Assembly (NCBI GenBank): GCA_964419055.1
Contig: CAYQNU010000013.1
Coordinates: 1-64,000, forward strand
Length of the DNA stretch: 64,000 bases
Reading direction: 5' to 3'
Source of the DNA: CAYQNU01 sp964419055
GTDB taxonomy: Bacteria; Bacteroidota; Bacteroidia; Flavobacteriales_D; Parvicellaceae
This document shows, piece by piece, positions 43,123-52,690 of this stretch. Numbering within the stretch: position 1 is the first letter of the stretch; every line of letters begins with the position of its first letter. Under the pieces are notes generated by a model, which saw only the letters and a list, made by a program, of their open reading frames with translations, made no database searches and had not been told where the DNA came from. A program made the position numbers and the translations under genes.

Positions 43123-44070
43123 ATGTCGTTAAATAGAGAAGAACTACTCAAAGCTCTGGAAGAAAAATTTGCTCAATCGGGTCAAAATTTGGATGTACAT
43201 TTAAGTGGATTATTGCACAGCACAGACATTACCTATTGGGATTATATTCAAACCGAAGCATTGTTGTCACTTCAAATTCAACGCACTACCCTACCCGATG
43301 AAATGGTATTTATAGCGTATCATCAAATCAATGAATTGCTTTTTAAAATGATTTTGTGGGAGATTAAACAAATCTCTTTTCATGATGCATTAACTACCGC
43401 TATTTTCACGGATAAATTATACCGTATTAGCCGTTATTTTGACATGTTGGCTACTTCTTTTGAAATTATGCAAAAAGGTATGTCGGTAGATCAATATATG
43501 CAATTTAGAGACACGTTAACACCAGCCAGTGGTTTTCAAAGCGCACAATACCGTCAAATTGAGTTTGCATCTACGGAATTGATCAACTTAATTGATTTTA
43601 GATTCAGAGCTACCATCAATAGAAATACCCCTTACGAATATGCTTTTGACAATTTATATTGGCAAGCAGCAGGTGTGGATCACAAAACAGGTAAAAAGAA
43701 TGCCTTGTTGACCAATTTTGAAACGAAATACAAAGAATCATTTATTGATTTTATGAAGCAATACAACGCTCATAATCTATATACCAAGTTCAAATCTTTG
43801 CCTGAAGAAGAACGCAAATCAACATCACTGATAAACGCTATGCGTCACTATGACCACACCGTGAATGTGAAATGGGTAATGGCTCATTACAACGCTGCAG
43901 GGCACTATATAGATAGCGGAAAAGGTAGCGGTGAAGCAACAGGAGGTAGTGACTGGCGAAAATACATGCACCCACGTTACCAACGAAGAATTTTCTTCCC
44001 ATCCTTGTGGTCAGCACAGGAATTAGAAAACTGGGGCTTAGATAATTTGGAGGGTTGTGTGGTACTTTAG
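43123..44070 (+). CDS. kynA: Tryptophan 2,3-dioxygenase
   Basis: 315 residues, helical heme enzyme. The substrate-contact segment AYHQINELLFKMILWEIKQ, heme-ligand region RHYDHTVNVKWVMAHYNAAGHYI, and the signature loop GSGEATGGSDWRKYMHPRYQ are present. It starts tryptophan degradation by making N-formylkynurenine. An intrinsic terminator follows directly, closing the catabolic cluster. Confidence 0.94.
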   Translation: MSLNREELLKALEEKFAQSGQNLDVHLSGLLHSTDITYWDYIQTEALLSLQIQRTTLPDEMVFIAYHQINELLFKMILWEIKQISFHDALTTAIFTDKLYRISRYFDMLATSFEIMQKGMSVDQYMQFRDTLTPASGFQSAQYRQIEFASTELINLIDFRFRATINRNTPYEYAFDNLYWQAAGVDHKTGKKNALLTNFETKYKESFIDFMKQYNAHNLYTKFKSLPEEERKSTSLINAMRHYDHTVNVKWVMAHYNAAGHYIDSGKGSGEATGGSDWRKYMHPRYQRRIFFPSLWSAQELENWGLDNLEGCVVL

Positions 44071-44101
44071 AAGTACTTTTTAGTTGCTAAAAAGCACTTT
44101 T
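44071..44101 (+). terminator. Intrinsic terminator after tryptophan 2,3-dioxygenase
   Basis: AGTACTTTTTAG pairs with CTAAAAAGCACT (one mismatch) across TTG, followed by a short T-run, starting one base after the stop codon. Confidence 0.6.
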
Positions 44102-44158
44102 AGACATTCTAAATTGCAAACTATTACACTTTTTAACAATTCGTTACGGAATTTCTAC

Positions 44159-44166
44159 TAACTTTG
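44159..44166 (+). promoter_or_regulatory. -7 element of tatA
   Basis: TAACTTTG, 44 nt before the ATG at 44211. Confidence 0.5.
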
Positions 44167-44210
44167 CTTTTTGAAGAATTCAAGTTTAGTAAATTTAAAG
44201 TCATAAAACA

Positions 44211-44426
44211 ATGGCATCAAATGAAGTTTTAGAAGCAGGTATGCTTGGGCCATGGCAAGTTATTTTAATCGTTGCCATCGTATTATTAATGTTTGGAGGT
44301 AAAAAAATCCCTGAATTGATGAAAGGTTTGGGTAAGGGTATCAAAGAATTTAAAGATGCCTCAAAAGGAGAAACTCCAGCGGAAACACCTGCAGATAACA
44401 ATAATAAAATCGAAGCAAAAAGCTAG
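44211..44426 (+). CDS. tatA: TatA/E twin-arginine translocase subunit
   Basis: 71 residues. A short periplasmic N-terminus, one helix (WQVILIVAIVLLMFGG, about 15-30), the FGGKKIPELMKGLGKGIKEFKDA amphipathic helix of TatA/E proteins, and a charged tail (AETPADNNNK). It forms the Tat protein-conducting assembly. tatC is not in the window; gatA follows 42 bp downstream. Confidence 0.9.
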   Translation: MASNEVLEAGMLGPWQVILIVAIVLLMFGGKKIPELMKGLGKGIKEFKDASKGETPAETPADNNNKIEAKS

Positions 44427-44468
44427 TCTTGCGCTTTAATTTTTCTTAATTTTTTAATACAAGAACAC

Positions 44469-45905
44469 GTGACTTTGAAGGATTACCAATCTTACTCAGA
44501 GATAAAAAACGATTTGGCACACGGTACTATTACTTGTGTTCAATTGTTGGATCATTACATCCAAAAAATTTCACAATCCAAAACCAATGCTTTTTTAGAG
44601 GTTTTTAATGATTCAGCCTTGCAACAAGCGTTGGCCGTTGATAAAAAAATTCAAGCTAAAACAGCTGGTAAACTAGCTGGAATGGTGATTGGAATTAAAG
44701 ACAATATTTCCTATAAAGGTCACAAAGTTTCGGGTTCATCCAAAATATTATCAGGTTACACTTCTATTTACAATGCTACCGTAATTGAGCGCTTGCTTAA
44801 TGAAGATGCCATCATCATTGGTCGATTGAACTGTGATGAATTTGCTATGGGTGGGTCTAATGAAAATTCTGCCTTTGGGAACGTACTCAACCCTATTCAA
44901 TTGGATAAAGTACCCGGTGGATCATCGGGTGGATCGGCTGCAGCTGTGCGCGAAGGTTTGTGCATTGCTACGTTGGGAAGTGATACCGGTGGTTCCATCC
45001 GTCAACCCGCTTCTTTTTGTGGTATTGTAGGTTATAAACCAACCTATGGAAGGGTTTCAAGATACGGATTATTAGCCTATGCTTCCAGTTTTGATCAAAT
45101 CGGTCCTCTCACACACACAGTTGAAGATGCTGCTTTGATTACTCAAGTAATGGCGGGAATTGACGAATATGATAGCACCCTTTCAACTCGACCTGTCGAA
45201 AACTTGGTGGAAGCAGCTCAAACTGCACCTAGCAAAAAGAAATTTGCCGTACTTAAAGAATGTTTATACAGCCCTGGTTTGGATGGCGAAATAAAAACCA
45301 GAATGCTGACTATTATAGAAGAATTAAAAGCAGAAGGACATGTGGTGGAAGAAATCAGCTTTCCTTTTTTAGAGTATTTAGTACCTAATTATTATGTATT
45401 AACTACTGCCGAAGCCTCTAGTAATTTGAGTAGATATGACGGCATTCATTATGGTTATAGAAGCCCCAATGCTGTAGATATTGAATCAACTTACTTAAAA
45501 TCAAGAAGCGAGGGTTTTGGTCCTGAAGTGAAACGAAGAATTATGTTAGGTACTTTCGTTTTGAGTGCAGGTTATTTTGACGCTTACTATACCAAAGCTC
45601 TTAAAGTGCGCAACGTAATAAAACAAAAAACCGAAGAGATTTTTAAGGTATTCGACTTTATGTTATTACCAACTACACCTTCAACGGCTTTTAATATTGG
45701 GGAAAACACAAAGGACCCCATTACGATGTATTTACAAGATATTTTTACCGTTCATGCAAATTTAGCTGGTATTCCAGCCATTTCATTACCTTTAGGAAAT
45801 CATTCAAACGGATTGCCTTTTGGCGTTCAATTGATGAGTAAACGATTTTCTGATGCTGAATTATTAGGATTTAGTAACCATTTAATGACAAAATTTGGAA
45901 TGTAA
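44469..45905 (+). CDS. gatA: Glutamyl/aspartyl-tRNA amidotransferase subunit A
   Basis: 478 residues, amidase signature family. The Ser-Ser-Lys triad is seen as Lys in GIKDNISYKG, Ser in GGSSGGSAAAVREG and the nucleophile in GSDTGGSIRQPASFCG. It releases ammonia for Gln/Asn-tRNA formation. The start is GTG at 44469; no ATG lies in frame nearby. gatB and gatC lie outside the window. Confidence 0.93.
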   Translation: MTLKDYQSYSEIKNDLAHGTITCVQLLDHYIQKISQSKTNAFLEVFNDSALQQALAVDKKIQAKTAGKLAGMVIGIKDNISYKGHKVSGSSKILSGYTSIYNATVIERLLNEDAIIIGRLNCDEFAMGGSNENSAFGNVLNPIQLDKVPGGSSGGSAAAVREGLCIATLGSDTGGSIRQPASFCGIVGYKPTYGRVSRYGLLAYASSFDQIGPLTHTVEDAALITQVMAGIDEYDSTLSTRPVENLVEAAQTAPSKKKFAVLKECLYSPGLDGEIKTRMLTIIEELKAEGHVVEEISFPFLEYLVPNYYVLTTAEASSNLSRYDGIHYGYRSPNAVDIESTYLKSRSEGFGPEVKRRIMLGTFVLSAGYFDAYYTKALKVRNVIKQKTEEIFKVFDFMLLPTTPSTAFNIGENTKDPITMYLQDIFTVHANLAGIPAISLPLGNHSNGLPFGVQLMSKRFSDAELLGFSNHLMTKFGM

Positions 45906-45931
45906 CACGAACCTTTAACGTAGCTAATTCT

Positions 45932-47491
45932 ATGAAATTAACCCCATTATACCGTTTCTTTTTGTTCATTTCGTTAATAACGAATGGCTTAGTTGGGTGG
46001 ACTCAAAATGATTCATTACGAAAAGTAGACCTTTCATTTGTAGATGTATACGACCAAAAAATGGTCAATCATTTTAAAATACTCAATCAATTTTCAAAAG
46101 ATACATTAGAGTTTTATAGAATTCTGAACACCAAAGATTCTGTTAAAGATTTCGATACAGATGTAATTACCAAACGAATCAAAAAATTAGACGAAAATTC
46201 TCCTTTTGATTTTGTGGCAAATGAAGCTTCTTTGGCAATGATAAAATTATATGCTATTAAAAGAAACAAGCTCACCGCGCGTATGATTGGATTGGGAGCA
46301 TTGTATTTTCCCATTTTTGAAGAAAAACTAATTGCCAACAACATGCCGTTGGAATTGAAATACTTACCAATTGTAGAATCTGCATTAAACCCTACGGCTG
46401 TTTCACATGCTGGTGCCGGTGGTTTATGGCAATTTATGCCCGCTACAGGTAAGTCACACGGATTAGAAATTACATCATTATACGATGAGCGATACGATCC
46501 CTATTTGTCTACTGAGGCTGCGTGCGATTACCTCAAAAAATTGCACAAAGTATATGGTGATTGGAGTCTAGCCTTGGCTGCCTATAATGCGGGGTCAGGA
46601 AACGTAAATAAAGCTATTAGAAGAGCCAATGGGAAAACTGATTTTTGGAGTATCCGTGAATTTTTACCTAAGGAAACTCAAAACTACGTACCCGCTTTCA
46701 TTGCTGTAAATTATGTAATGAAATATGCTGCTCACCACGGAATAGTTCCTGTTAAACCAGACTATTTGAGTGTAGAAATGGATACACTTCAGGTATCAAA
46801 AAGAATTGAATTTGGCGTTATGGAACATTGGTTGGATTACAGCAGAACCAAGCTAAAATATCTAAACCCAATGTTCAAAACAGAAATCATTCCTTCATCC
46901 GATTCTTGCTTTACATTATATTTACCCGTTTCGGTAATTGGTAAATTCATCGATTTTGAAGATTCTATTTACAAATACTCTTCGTTAGATTATAAATATT
47001 GGGTAGCACATAACCAACCCAATCGTGTTGAACGCACACATACTATCAAATCGGGGGAAACATTTGCTTCCATTGCTGCAAAATACAATGTAACCGAGCA
47101 ACAAATTAGAGCTTGGAATAACAAATCTTCGAATTATTTAAAATCGGGTGGAACGTTGGTTATTTATGAGCCGAAATCAGGGTCATCACCTTCTTTTCCA
47201 ACCACTACTCCTGAGGAAAGTGAACCACAATTGGCGACAAAAACTACCACCACCCCACCTAAAATAACTACTACTACCACTAATCCTCCTAAAAATACAT
47301 CCAGCTCAACAACGAGCAGTACATCGTCTACTCAATACGATTATTATACCGTACAAAAAGGAGATACGTTGTGGAGCATTTCGCAAAAATATAAGCACCT
47401 ATCAGTGGATGATTTAATAGCGCACAATAAAACCTTACATTCAAAAGGTTTGCACGTGGGGGATAAAGTAAAGATTCCAAAAAAGTCTTAA
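45932..47491 (+). CDS. MltD-like lytic transglycosylase with two LysM domains
   Basis: 519 residues. Signal peptide (to about 24), helical prefix, GH23 transglycosylase domain (about 130-260; catalytic Glu in LKYLPIVESALNPTAVS, then GAGGLWQFMPATG and LALAAYNAGSGNV). LysM 1 (about 365-410, HTIKSGETFASIAAKYNV), a Thr/Pro/Ser linker and LysM 2 (about 470-516, YTVQKGDTLWSISQKY). It cleaves peptidoglycan glycan strands in the periplasm. Confidence 0.93.
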   Translation: MKLTPLYRFFLFISLITNGLVGWTQNDSLRKVDLSFVDVYDQKMVNHFKILNQFSKDTLEFYRILNTKDSVKDFDTDVITKRIKKLDENSPFDFVANEASLAMIKLYAIKRNKLTARMIGLGALYFPIFEEKLIANNMPLELKYLPIVESALNPTAVSHAGAGGLWQFMPATGKSHGLEITSLYDERYDPYLSTEAACDYLKKLHKVYGDWSLALAAYNAGSGNVNKAIRRANGKTDFWSIREFLPKETQNYVPAFIAVNYVMKYAAHHGIVPVKPDYLSVEMDTLQVSKRIEFGVMEHWLDYSRTKLKYLNPMFKTEIIPSSDSCFTLYLPVSVIGKFIDFEDSIYKYSSLDYKYWVAHNQPNRVERTHTIKSGETFASIAAKYNVTEQQIRAWNNKSSNYLKSGGTLVIYEPKSGSSPSFPTTTPEESEPQLATKTTTTPPKITTTTTNPPKNTSSSTTSSTSSTQYDYYTVQKGDTLWSISQKYKHLSVDDLIAHNKTLHSKGLHVGDKVKIPKKS

Positions 47492-47510
47492 ATCAATTTA
47501 GTAGTTACTC

Positions 47511-47930
47511 ATGAAGTATTCCTTAGACGATGAAGTTGAATATGATTTCAAACTTATAGGAATTAGCTGCCATGAAAAAGACTATCGTTTGTGTTGGGGA
47601 ATTAACTCCGTAATGGAGTTTACTTTGGAAAGAACCGATAAGGAACTACAAACTTTTCCTTCCAAAAAAAATCCACAAGTGTCTACCCATACCCTTTTTT
47701 CGGCCTTTGACGAAGATTCAGAAACCGAGTTTCACTTGATAGTAAATCGCACATCGATGGGGTATTTGATTCCAGAAAAACCCCAAGCCGACTATTTGTT
47801 TCTAATTAAAGAAGATGGTGGCGTAGATATCAATGACTTGTTGCAGCGACTTCGTTCAATCAGTTTTGTACTAACCACCTTTATGATAGAAGTGGAAACC
47901 TTAAAATCAAAGGACAATTTGGTTTTTTAA
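47511..47930 (+). CDS. IPExxxVDY family protein
   Basis: 139 residues. The family motif is present as IPEKPQADY (about 90-98), with the first Val of the VDY replaced by Ala. The compact cytosolic domain is Bacteroidota-specific and lies in many genomes near acetyl-CoA carboxylase or pyruvate kinase genes (from memory); here it follows the transglycosylase by 19 bp. Function unknown. Confidence 0.8.
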   Translation: MKYSLDDEVEYDFKLIGISCHEKDYRLCWGINSVMEFTLERTDKELQTFPSKKNPQVSTHTLFSAFDEDSETEFHLIVNRTSMGYLIPEKPQADYLFLIKEDGGVDINDLLQRLRSISFVLTTFMIEVETLKSKDNLVF

Positions 47931-47946
47931 TACCCTTACTCCTGTC

Positions 47947-49506
47947 CTACTGAAAAACCCCAATGTATTTGACGTGTTTAATTTTGTCCTTTTCCATCAC
48001 ATATTCATAGGCATAAGAACCATTGGCTTTTTTGATTTTTACTAAACATGTATCTGCTACTTGTTTAATCTTTACATCTAAGATATCATTACTTGGTTGT
48101 AAATTCATTTTTACAAAATCTACTTTGTTATTGTCAAAGCAAATGGTATCATAAGCCATGTCATATAAAACAAATTGGTCATTTAGATAAGTAGTAGCAG
48201 CTGATGATTCATTCTCTCGCACGGATTGTACAAATTGTGTGGTACATTCCAATGAAGTCATTTTACTGGTACTTTCTTGAGTGGGAAAAAACATATACGA
48301 AACTACAATTGCAGCAATTATTCCACCTAAATCAGCTAATAAACCTGCTTTGATGGCATAACGTGTTTTGGTAATTCCAACCGCTCCAAAATACACTGCA
48401 ATAATGTAAAATGTAGTATCTGTGGCGCCTTGGATAGTTGAAGTCAGTCGACCGATAAAACTATCTGCACCGTGTTCTTCCATGGCAGCTACCATCATCC
48501 CTCGGGCACCACTGCCACTCAATGGTTTCATAATGGCGGTAGGAATTCCGTCAACAAACTCGGTATTGCTAAAAAACAAACTAAAAAACCATCCCAATCC
48601 ATCTGAAATATAACCCATTGCCCCCGATGCTTTAAAAACGGCAATGGCCACTAAAATGGCAACCAAGTATGGAATTATTTTGATAGCTATCTCAAAACCA
48701 CCTTTTGCCCCTTCAATAAAGGATTCATATACGTTTACTTTTTTTGTTAATGCCATGATGATGAACAACGAAATGATGCCGTATAAAATAATATTACTCA
48801 GCAAAGCTGACTGAACCTCCATTTCATCAGGTGGTAAGGAGTTAAAATAATAAATTAAACCAGCAATGATAGCCGTAAAACTTCCTAAATATGCTAAAAC
48901 AACCTTATTCAGTAAATTGATTTTTTGATAAATAGCTACGGTGATTAAACCCACCAAAGTGGATATAAATGTAGCAATCAAAATAGGTAAAAAAACATCT
49001 GAAGGATTTTCGGCTCCCATTGTTTTTCTATAGGTCATTATGGAAATCGGAATAAGTGTTAATCCTGAAGTATTAAGCACCAAAAACATAATTTGAGCAT
49101 TGGAAGCTGTTTCCTTGCTTGGATTAAGTTCTTGTAGCTCATTCATCGCCTTCAATCCTGCGGGTGTAGCGGCATTATCAAGCCCCAACATATTGGCAGC
49201 CAAATTCAATATCATCGATCCTCGAGCGGGATGAGTTGGAGGTACATCTGGAAATAGTTTTGAAAAAAACGGCCCTACAATGCGCGCTAATCCTTGAATT
49301 GCGCCACCATTTTCACCAATTTTCATCAACCCCATCCAAAGGCATAAAATGCCCGTAAGCCCAATGGATAATTCGAAAGCGGTTTCGGCAGAATCAAAGG
49401 TAGCATTGACAATAGCAGAAAATACATCCAAATCGCCATAAATCGTTTTGATAATAGCTACCAAAAGCGCAATAAGAAAAAAGGCTATCCAAATAATATT
49501 TAGCAT
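47947..49506 (-). CDS. Fused SpmA-SpmB nucleoside-recognition (gate) protein with extra C-terminal domain
   Basis: 519 residues. Two gate domains: N-terminal (about 40-200; ARGSMILNLAANMLGLDNAATPAGLKAMNELQ) and C-terminal (about 255-405; GGFEIAIKIIPYLVAILVAIAVF, IMKPLSGSGARGMM, TDTTFYIIAVYFGAVG), as in spore maturation proteins A and B. In non-sporulating Bacteroidota the role is unknown, perhaps transport. A C-terminal soluble tail of about 105 residues (after about 415; two cysteines near its ends) is unusual. Confidence 0.82.
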   Translation of the reverse strand: MLNIIWIAFFLIALLVAIIKTIYGDLDVFSAIVNATFDSAETAFELSIGLTGILCLWMGLMKIGENGGAIQGLARIVGPFFSKLFPDVPPTHPARGSMILNLAANMLGLDNAATPAGLKAMNELQELNPSKETASNAQIMFLVLNTSGLTLIPISIMTYRKTMGAENPSDVFLPILIATFISTLVGLITVAIYQKINLLNKVVLAYLGSFTAIIAGLIYYFNSLPPDEMEVQSALLSNIILYGIISLFIIMALTKKVNVYESFIEGAKGGFEIAIKIIPYLVAILVAIAVFKASGAMGYISDGLGWFFSLFFSNTEFVDGIPTAIMKPLSGSGARGMMVAAMEEHGADSFIGRLTSTIQGATDTTFYIIAVYFGAVGITKTRYAIKAGLLADLGGIIAAIVVSYMFFPTQESTSKMTSLECTTQFVQSVRENESSAATTYLNDQFVLYDMAYDTICFDNNKVDFVKMNLQPSNDILDVKIKQVADTCLVKIKKANGSYAYEYVMEKDKIKHVKYIGVFQ

Positions 49507-49560
49507 ACTGGAATAAGTTTGCTACAAAGATGAACTAAAAAAAAGGGGTTAACTCACTTG

Positions 49561-50127
49561 TTAATCACAAGTTTTAAGAAAGTTTTTCAACAATTGCATT
49601 CCCAATTTTCCGCTTACCTCTGGATGAAATTGCACTCCAAAAATAGGCTTAAATTTATGTTGCATAGCTTCATTCTCGCATGAATTTGAGGTAGCAATCA
49701 ACTTAAATTCGGTAGGTAATGAAATTTCTTCAATGTGGTCTTCCATCATCAATATTTCACCTTTGATATAATTAAACAGAATGGATGATGTAGCTAAATT
49801 TATGGTTTCCTCTTGACGTGATTCAATTCCTTTTTTAATCGTAGCTCCATGCAGAAGCCCCAATATTTGATGTCCAAAGCAAATCCCTAGAATAGGATTT
49901 TTATATTCTTTAATGAATGAAAAATAGTTTAGATAATGACTTGGATCGGTTTCAGAAAGCAATATGGGTGCTCCGCTAATGATAATGGCTTTGTAGGACA
50001 AAATGTGTTCATAGTTTAACTGTTCCATTTTGGCCACATCATGCACCACCAATAAATCATTCAAACATTTAACAATGCTTGGAGTTTTACTACTTCCGCA
50101 ATCAATTATAAGTACTTTATTGTTCAA
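49561..50127 (-). CDS. Class I glutamine amidotransferase (GMP-synthase-like, stand-alone)
   Basis: 188 residues. Catalytic Cys in LGICFGHQILG, His-x-Glu in GVQFHPEVSG, and a DCGSSKTPSI start. It lacks the synthetase part of GuaA, so ammonia acceptor and pathway are unknown; it resembles short Bacteroidota proteins often called GMP synthase-like. It lies 21 bp after ribH on the same strand. Confidence 0.8.
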   Translation of the reverse strand: MNNKVLIIDCGSSKTPSIVKCLNDLLVVHDVAKMEQLNYEHILSYKAIIISGAPILLSETDPSHYLNYFSFIKEYKNPILGICFGHQILGLLHGATIKKGIESRQEETINLATSSILFNYIKGEILMMEDHIEEISLPTEFKLIATSNSCENEAMQHKFKPIFGVQFHPEVSGKLGMQLLKNFLKTCD

Positions 50128-50148
50128 GATAAAAAAATATAAACTTTA

Positions 50149-50643
50149 TTAATAGTCAAAACTGTTTCCCATTTCGATCATTTTCATGCAGGCAATAGCA
50201 CATTCTGTGCCTTTATTTCCATGTTTTCCCCCAGATCGATCTTTGGCTTGCTGCTCCGTATTATCGGTCAATAAACCTAATATAACTGGTGTGCTAAAAT
50301 CCAATCCAACTTTCATTATGCCATCTGTAGCACCTTGACACACAAAATCAAAGTGTCGAGTTTCGCCTTGTATTACACTTCCTAAACAAATAACCCCTTC
50401 AACATCGGTGTTTTCAAGCATCAATTGTGCCCCTAATGGTAATTCAAATGCCCCTGGAACAAAACGAATGATGATGTTTTTGCGTTTTACACCATTATCA
50501 ATTAACGCCTCTACGGCACCATTCAACAAATTATTGGTGATATGGTCATTCCATTCAGAAACAACAATCCCAATAACCATTTCTTTTCCGTTGGGAATTG
50601 ATTTTTTGTCGTATTGAGACAAATTTTTTCCAGCTGTTGCCAT
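50149..50643 (-). CDS. ribH: 6,7-dimethyl-8-ribityllumazine synthase
   Basis: 164 residues. The catalytic His in GETRHFDFVCQG, FVPGAFELP and the C-terminal GNKGTECAIACMKMI are family hallmarks. It makes the riboflavin precursor from butanone phosphate and aminouracil. It forms an operon with the TPR protein gene (79 bp upstream) and the amidotransferase. Confidence 0.95.
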   Translation of the reverse strand: MATAGKNLSQYDKKSIPNGKEMVIGIVVSEWNDHITNNLLNGAVEALIDNGVKRKNIIIRFVPGAFELPLGAQLMLENTDVEGVICLGSVIQGETRHFDFVCQGATDGIMKVGLDFSTPVILGLLTDNTEQQAKDRSGGKHGNKGTECAIACMKMIEMGNSFDY

Positions 50644-50722
50644 ATTATTTCAACAAGTATTTGGTGTTTATAACGTTAAAAGTGAGGAAAGTTAAAGGCC
50701 ACGTATTATTACGTAGTAAAAA

Positions 50723-51457
50723 TTACAATTTTAAAAGATCTACTTTTTGCTGAGCAAAAACATGATATTTTTGAGCTTGTGCTTTGTAAGTTGAATTTGG
50801 GAAATTTTGGATTAAATCCCAATATAAAGTAGCCGCTTGTTCAAAATTACCATCCGTTTCATAAGCTGATGCTAATTTCATCATGTACATTGGAGCCGTA
50901 AGTTCGTTTTTAGGACGTCTTTGGTAAGCTTGATCGTAATAATCAATGGCATCTTTTAATTTATCCATTTCTATAGAAGCATCACCCATCGCTCCAAGAG
51001 TCATAGTAGCTAATATTTCATCCGAAAAATCAACTTTTTGGAAAGCTTTCATAGCTTCTTCAAATTGACCTAAATTCATATGAGCAATTCCCAAATCATA
51101 ATAAGCTATAGAACCTCCTGCAGTACCTTCTAGTTTCTTTGCTTGAGCTGCTAATCCAACATATCCTGTGCTGTCATTACCATTGATAGCCTTTTCCCAA
51201 TCTTGAGCATCTACAATGAGTGATTCACCTTGATAGATTTCTTCTGCAGACTTTTTATTGTTTGGTTCAACAACAAATTTTTGGTATCCAAAATACCCTA
51301 ATACAATTACCACTACGGCAACTATACCATAGGTTATGTATTTTACTTTTCCTTGAAAAAACGAGTTGAAACTATCTTTCAATTCATTTCCAGTTGATGA
51401 ATTAACCGTTGAAGTTGCTTCAACAGATTCGGTTATGTTTTCTTTATTTTCTGACAT
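50723..51457 (-). CDS. TPR protein with membrane anchor (YfgM-like)
   Basis: 244 residues from the ATG at 51457 (a GTG start 3 nt earlier is possible). One helix (about 42-60) follows an acidic N-terminus. The C-terminal part carries TPR repeats (GSIAYYDLGIAHMNLGQFEEAMKAF, LKDAIDYYDQAYQRRP, YETDGNFEQAATLYWDLI). YfgM-like proteins assist envelope protein folding. The promoter TATTTTTG (complement of 51477-51484) lies 19 nt upstream. Confidence 0.85.
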   Translation of the reverse strand: MSENKENITESVEATSTVNSSTGNELKDSFNSFFQGKVKYITYGIVAVVVIVLGYFGYQKFVVEPNNKKSAEEIYQGESLIVDAQDWEKAINGNDSTGYVGLAAQAKKLEGTAGGSIAYYDLGIAHMNLGQFEEAMKAFQKVDFSDEILATMTLGAMGDASIEMDKLKDAIDYYDQAYQRRPKNELTAPMYMMKLASAYETDGNFEQAATLYWDLIQNFPNSTYKAQAQKYHVFAQQKVDLLKL

Positions 51458-51534
51458 CACTTTTTTTTTCGACTTGCAAAAATAGTTTTTTTAATTAAAT
51501 TACAACTCTTAACTGCAAATTTTAATTCAAATCT

Positions 51535-51542
51535 TACCTTTG
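51535..51542 (+). promoter_or_regulatory. -7 element of recF
   Basis: TACCTTTG, 4 nt before the ATG at 51547; leaderless transcript predicted. Confidence 0.6.
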
Positions 51543-51546
51543 CACC

Positions 51547-52662
51547 ATGCATTTAAAAACCTTGGCGATATTAAATTTCAAAAACATTGAGCAAATTGAT
51601 CTCAATTTTTCGCCTGTGGTAAACTGCTTCTTGGGCAACAATGGCGAGGGGAAGACCAATTTATTGGACGCCATTTATTACCTCTCCTACACCAAAAGTT
51701 TCTTTAATGCCATCGATTATCAAAATGTTCGTTTTGATCAAGAATTTTTTATGATTCAAGGTGATTTTGATCTTGAAAACGAAGCTGTGAACATATATTG
51801 TGGGCTAAAAAAGAACGAAAAAAAAATATTTAAGAAAAATAAAAAAGTTTATTCAAAATTAGCTGACCACGTTGGGTTATTTCCCGTAGTTATGATAACT
51901 CCTTACGACAGTAATTTAATTCTCGAAGGCAGTGAAATTAGACGTAAATTTTTGGATGCTTTAATTGCACAGTTTGACCGCACCTATTTGAGTCAATTAA
52001 TAGATTATAATAAAGTGGTGCAGCAACGGAATGCTTTGCTCAAGCAATTTGCAGAGCGGGGCAATTTTCAAGAAAGTTTGTTAGAAATTTACACAGAGCA
52101 AATGGCTGAATTGGCACATAGCATTCATCAAAAGCGCACCGATTTTATTTTCGAATTTATACCTGTTTTTAATGCTTTTTACCAACAAATATCCAGTGGA
52201 AAAGAAGCTGTTTCTTTGTTGTATGTTTCACAACTGAATGAAAATCCAAGTGCACTTGAAATTATTCAACAAGCACAATCACAAGACTTGCGATTAACTT
52301 ATTGTTCGGTTGGTATTCATAAAGACGACCTTGAATTTAGGTTGGGATCTAACCCATTAAAGAAATTTGGTTCTCAAGGGCAACAAAAATCATTTTTGAT
52401 TGCATTGAAATTAGCTCAATTTGAATTCATTAAAAGTAAACGAGGTTTTGCTCCAATCCTTTTATTGGACGATATTTTTGACAAGTTGGATGATACACGA
52501 GTAAATTATTTACTCAAACTCATTGTAGATGGTAAATTGGGTCAAACCTTTATCACCGATACGAGTACTCAAAAAGTGCCCGAATTGCTGCATGCATTAA
52601 AGGTGGAGCACCAAACTTTTGAAATTGAAAGAGGCGCATTAATAAAAGAAGTTATTCGTTAA
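51547..52662 (+). CDS. recF: DNA replication and repair protein RecF
   Basis: 371 residues. Walker A GNNGEGKTN near 30-38, signature FGSQGQQKSFLIALKLAQ (about 278-295) and Walker B PILLLDDIFDKLD near 303-315. RecF loads RecA at gaps with RecO and RecR. It begins a co-directional run with DUF721. dnaA and gyrB, its common neighbours elsewhere, are absent. Confidence 0.94.
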   Translation: MHLKTLAILNFKNIEQIDLNFSPVVNCFLGNNGEGKTNLLDAIYYLSYTKSFFNAIDYQNVRFDQEFFMIQGDFDLENEAVNIYCGLKKNEKKIFKKNKKVYSKLADHVGLFPVVMITPYDSNLILEGSEIRRKFLDALIAQFDRTYLSQLIDYNKVVQQRNALLKQFAERGNFQESLLEIYTEQMAELAHSIHQKRTDFIFEFIPVFNAFYQQISSGKEAVSLLYVSQLNENPSALEIIQQAQSQDLRLTYCSVGIHKDDLEFRLGSNPLKKFGSQGQQKSFLIALKLAQFEFIKSKRGFAPILLLDDIFDKLDDTRVNYLLKLIVDGKLGQTFITDTSTQKVPELLHALKVEHQTFEIERGALIKEVIR

Positions 52663-52690
52663 AAATCCCTACCTTTAGCATTGATAAAAA

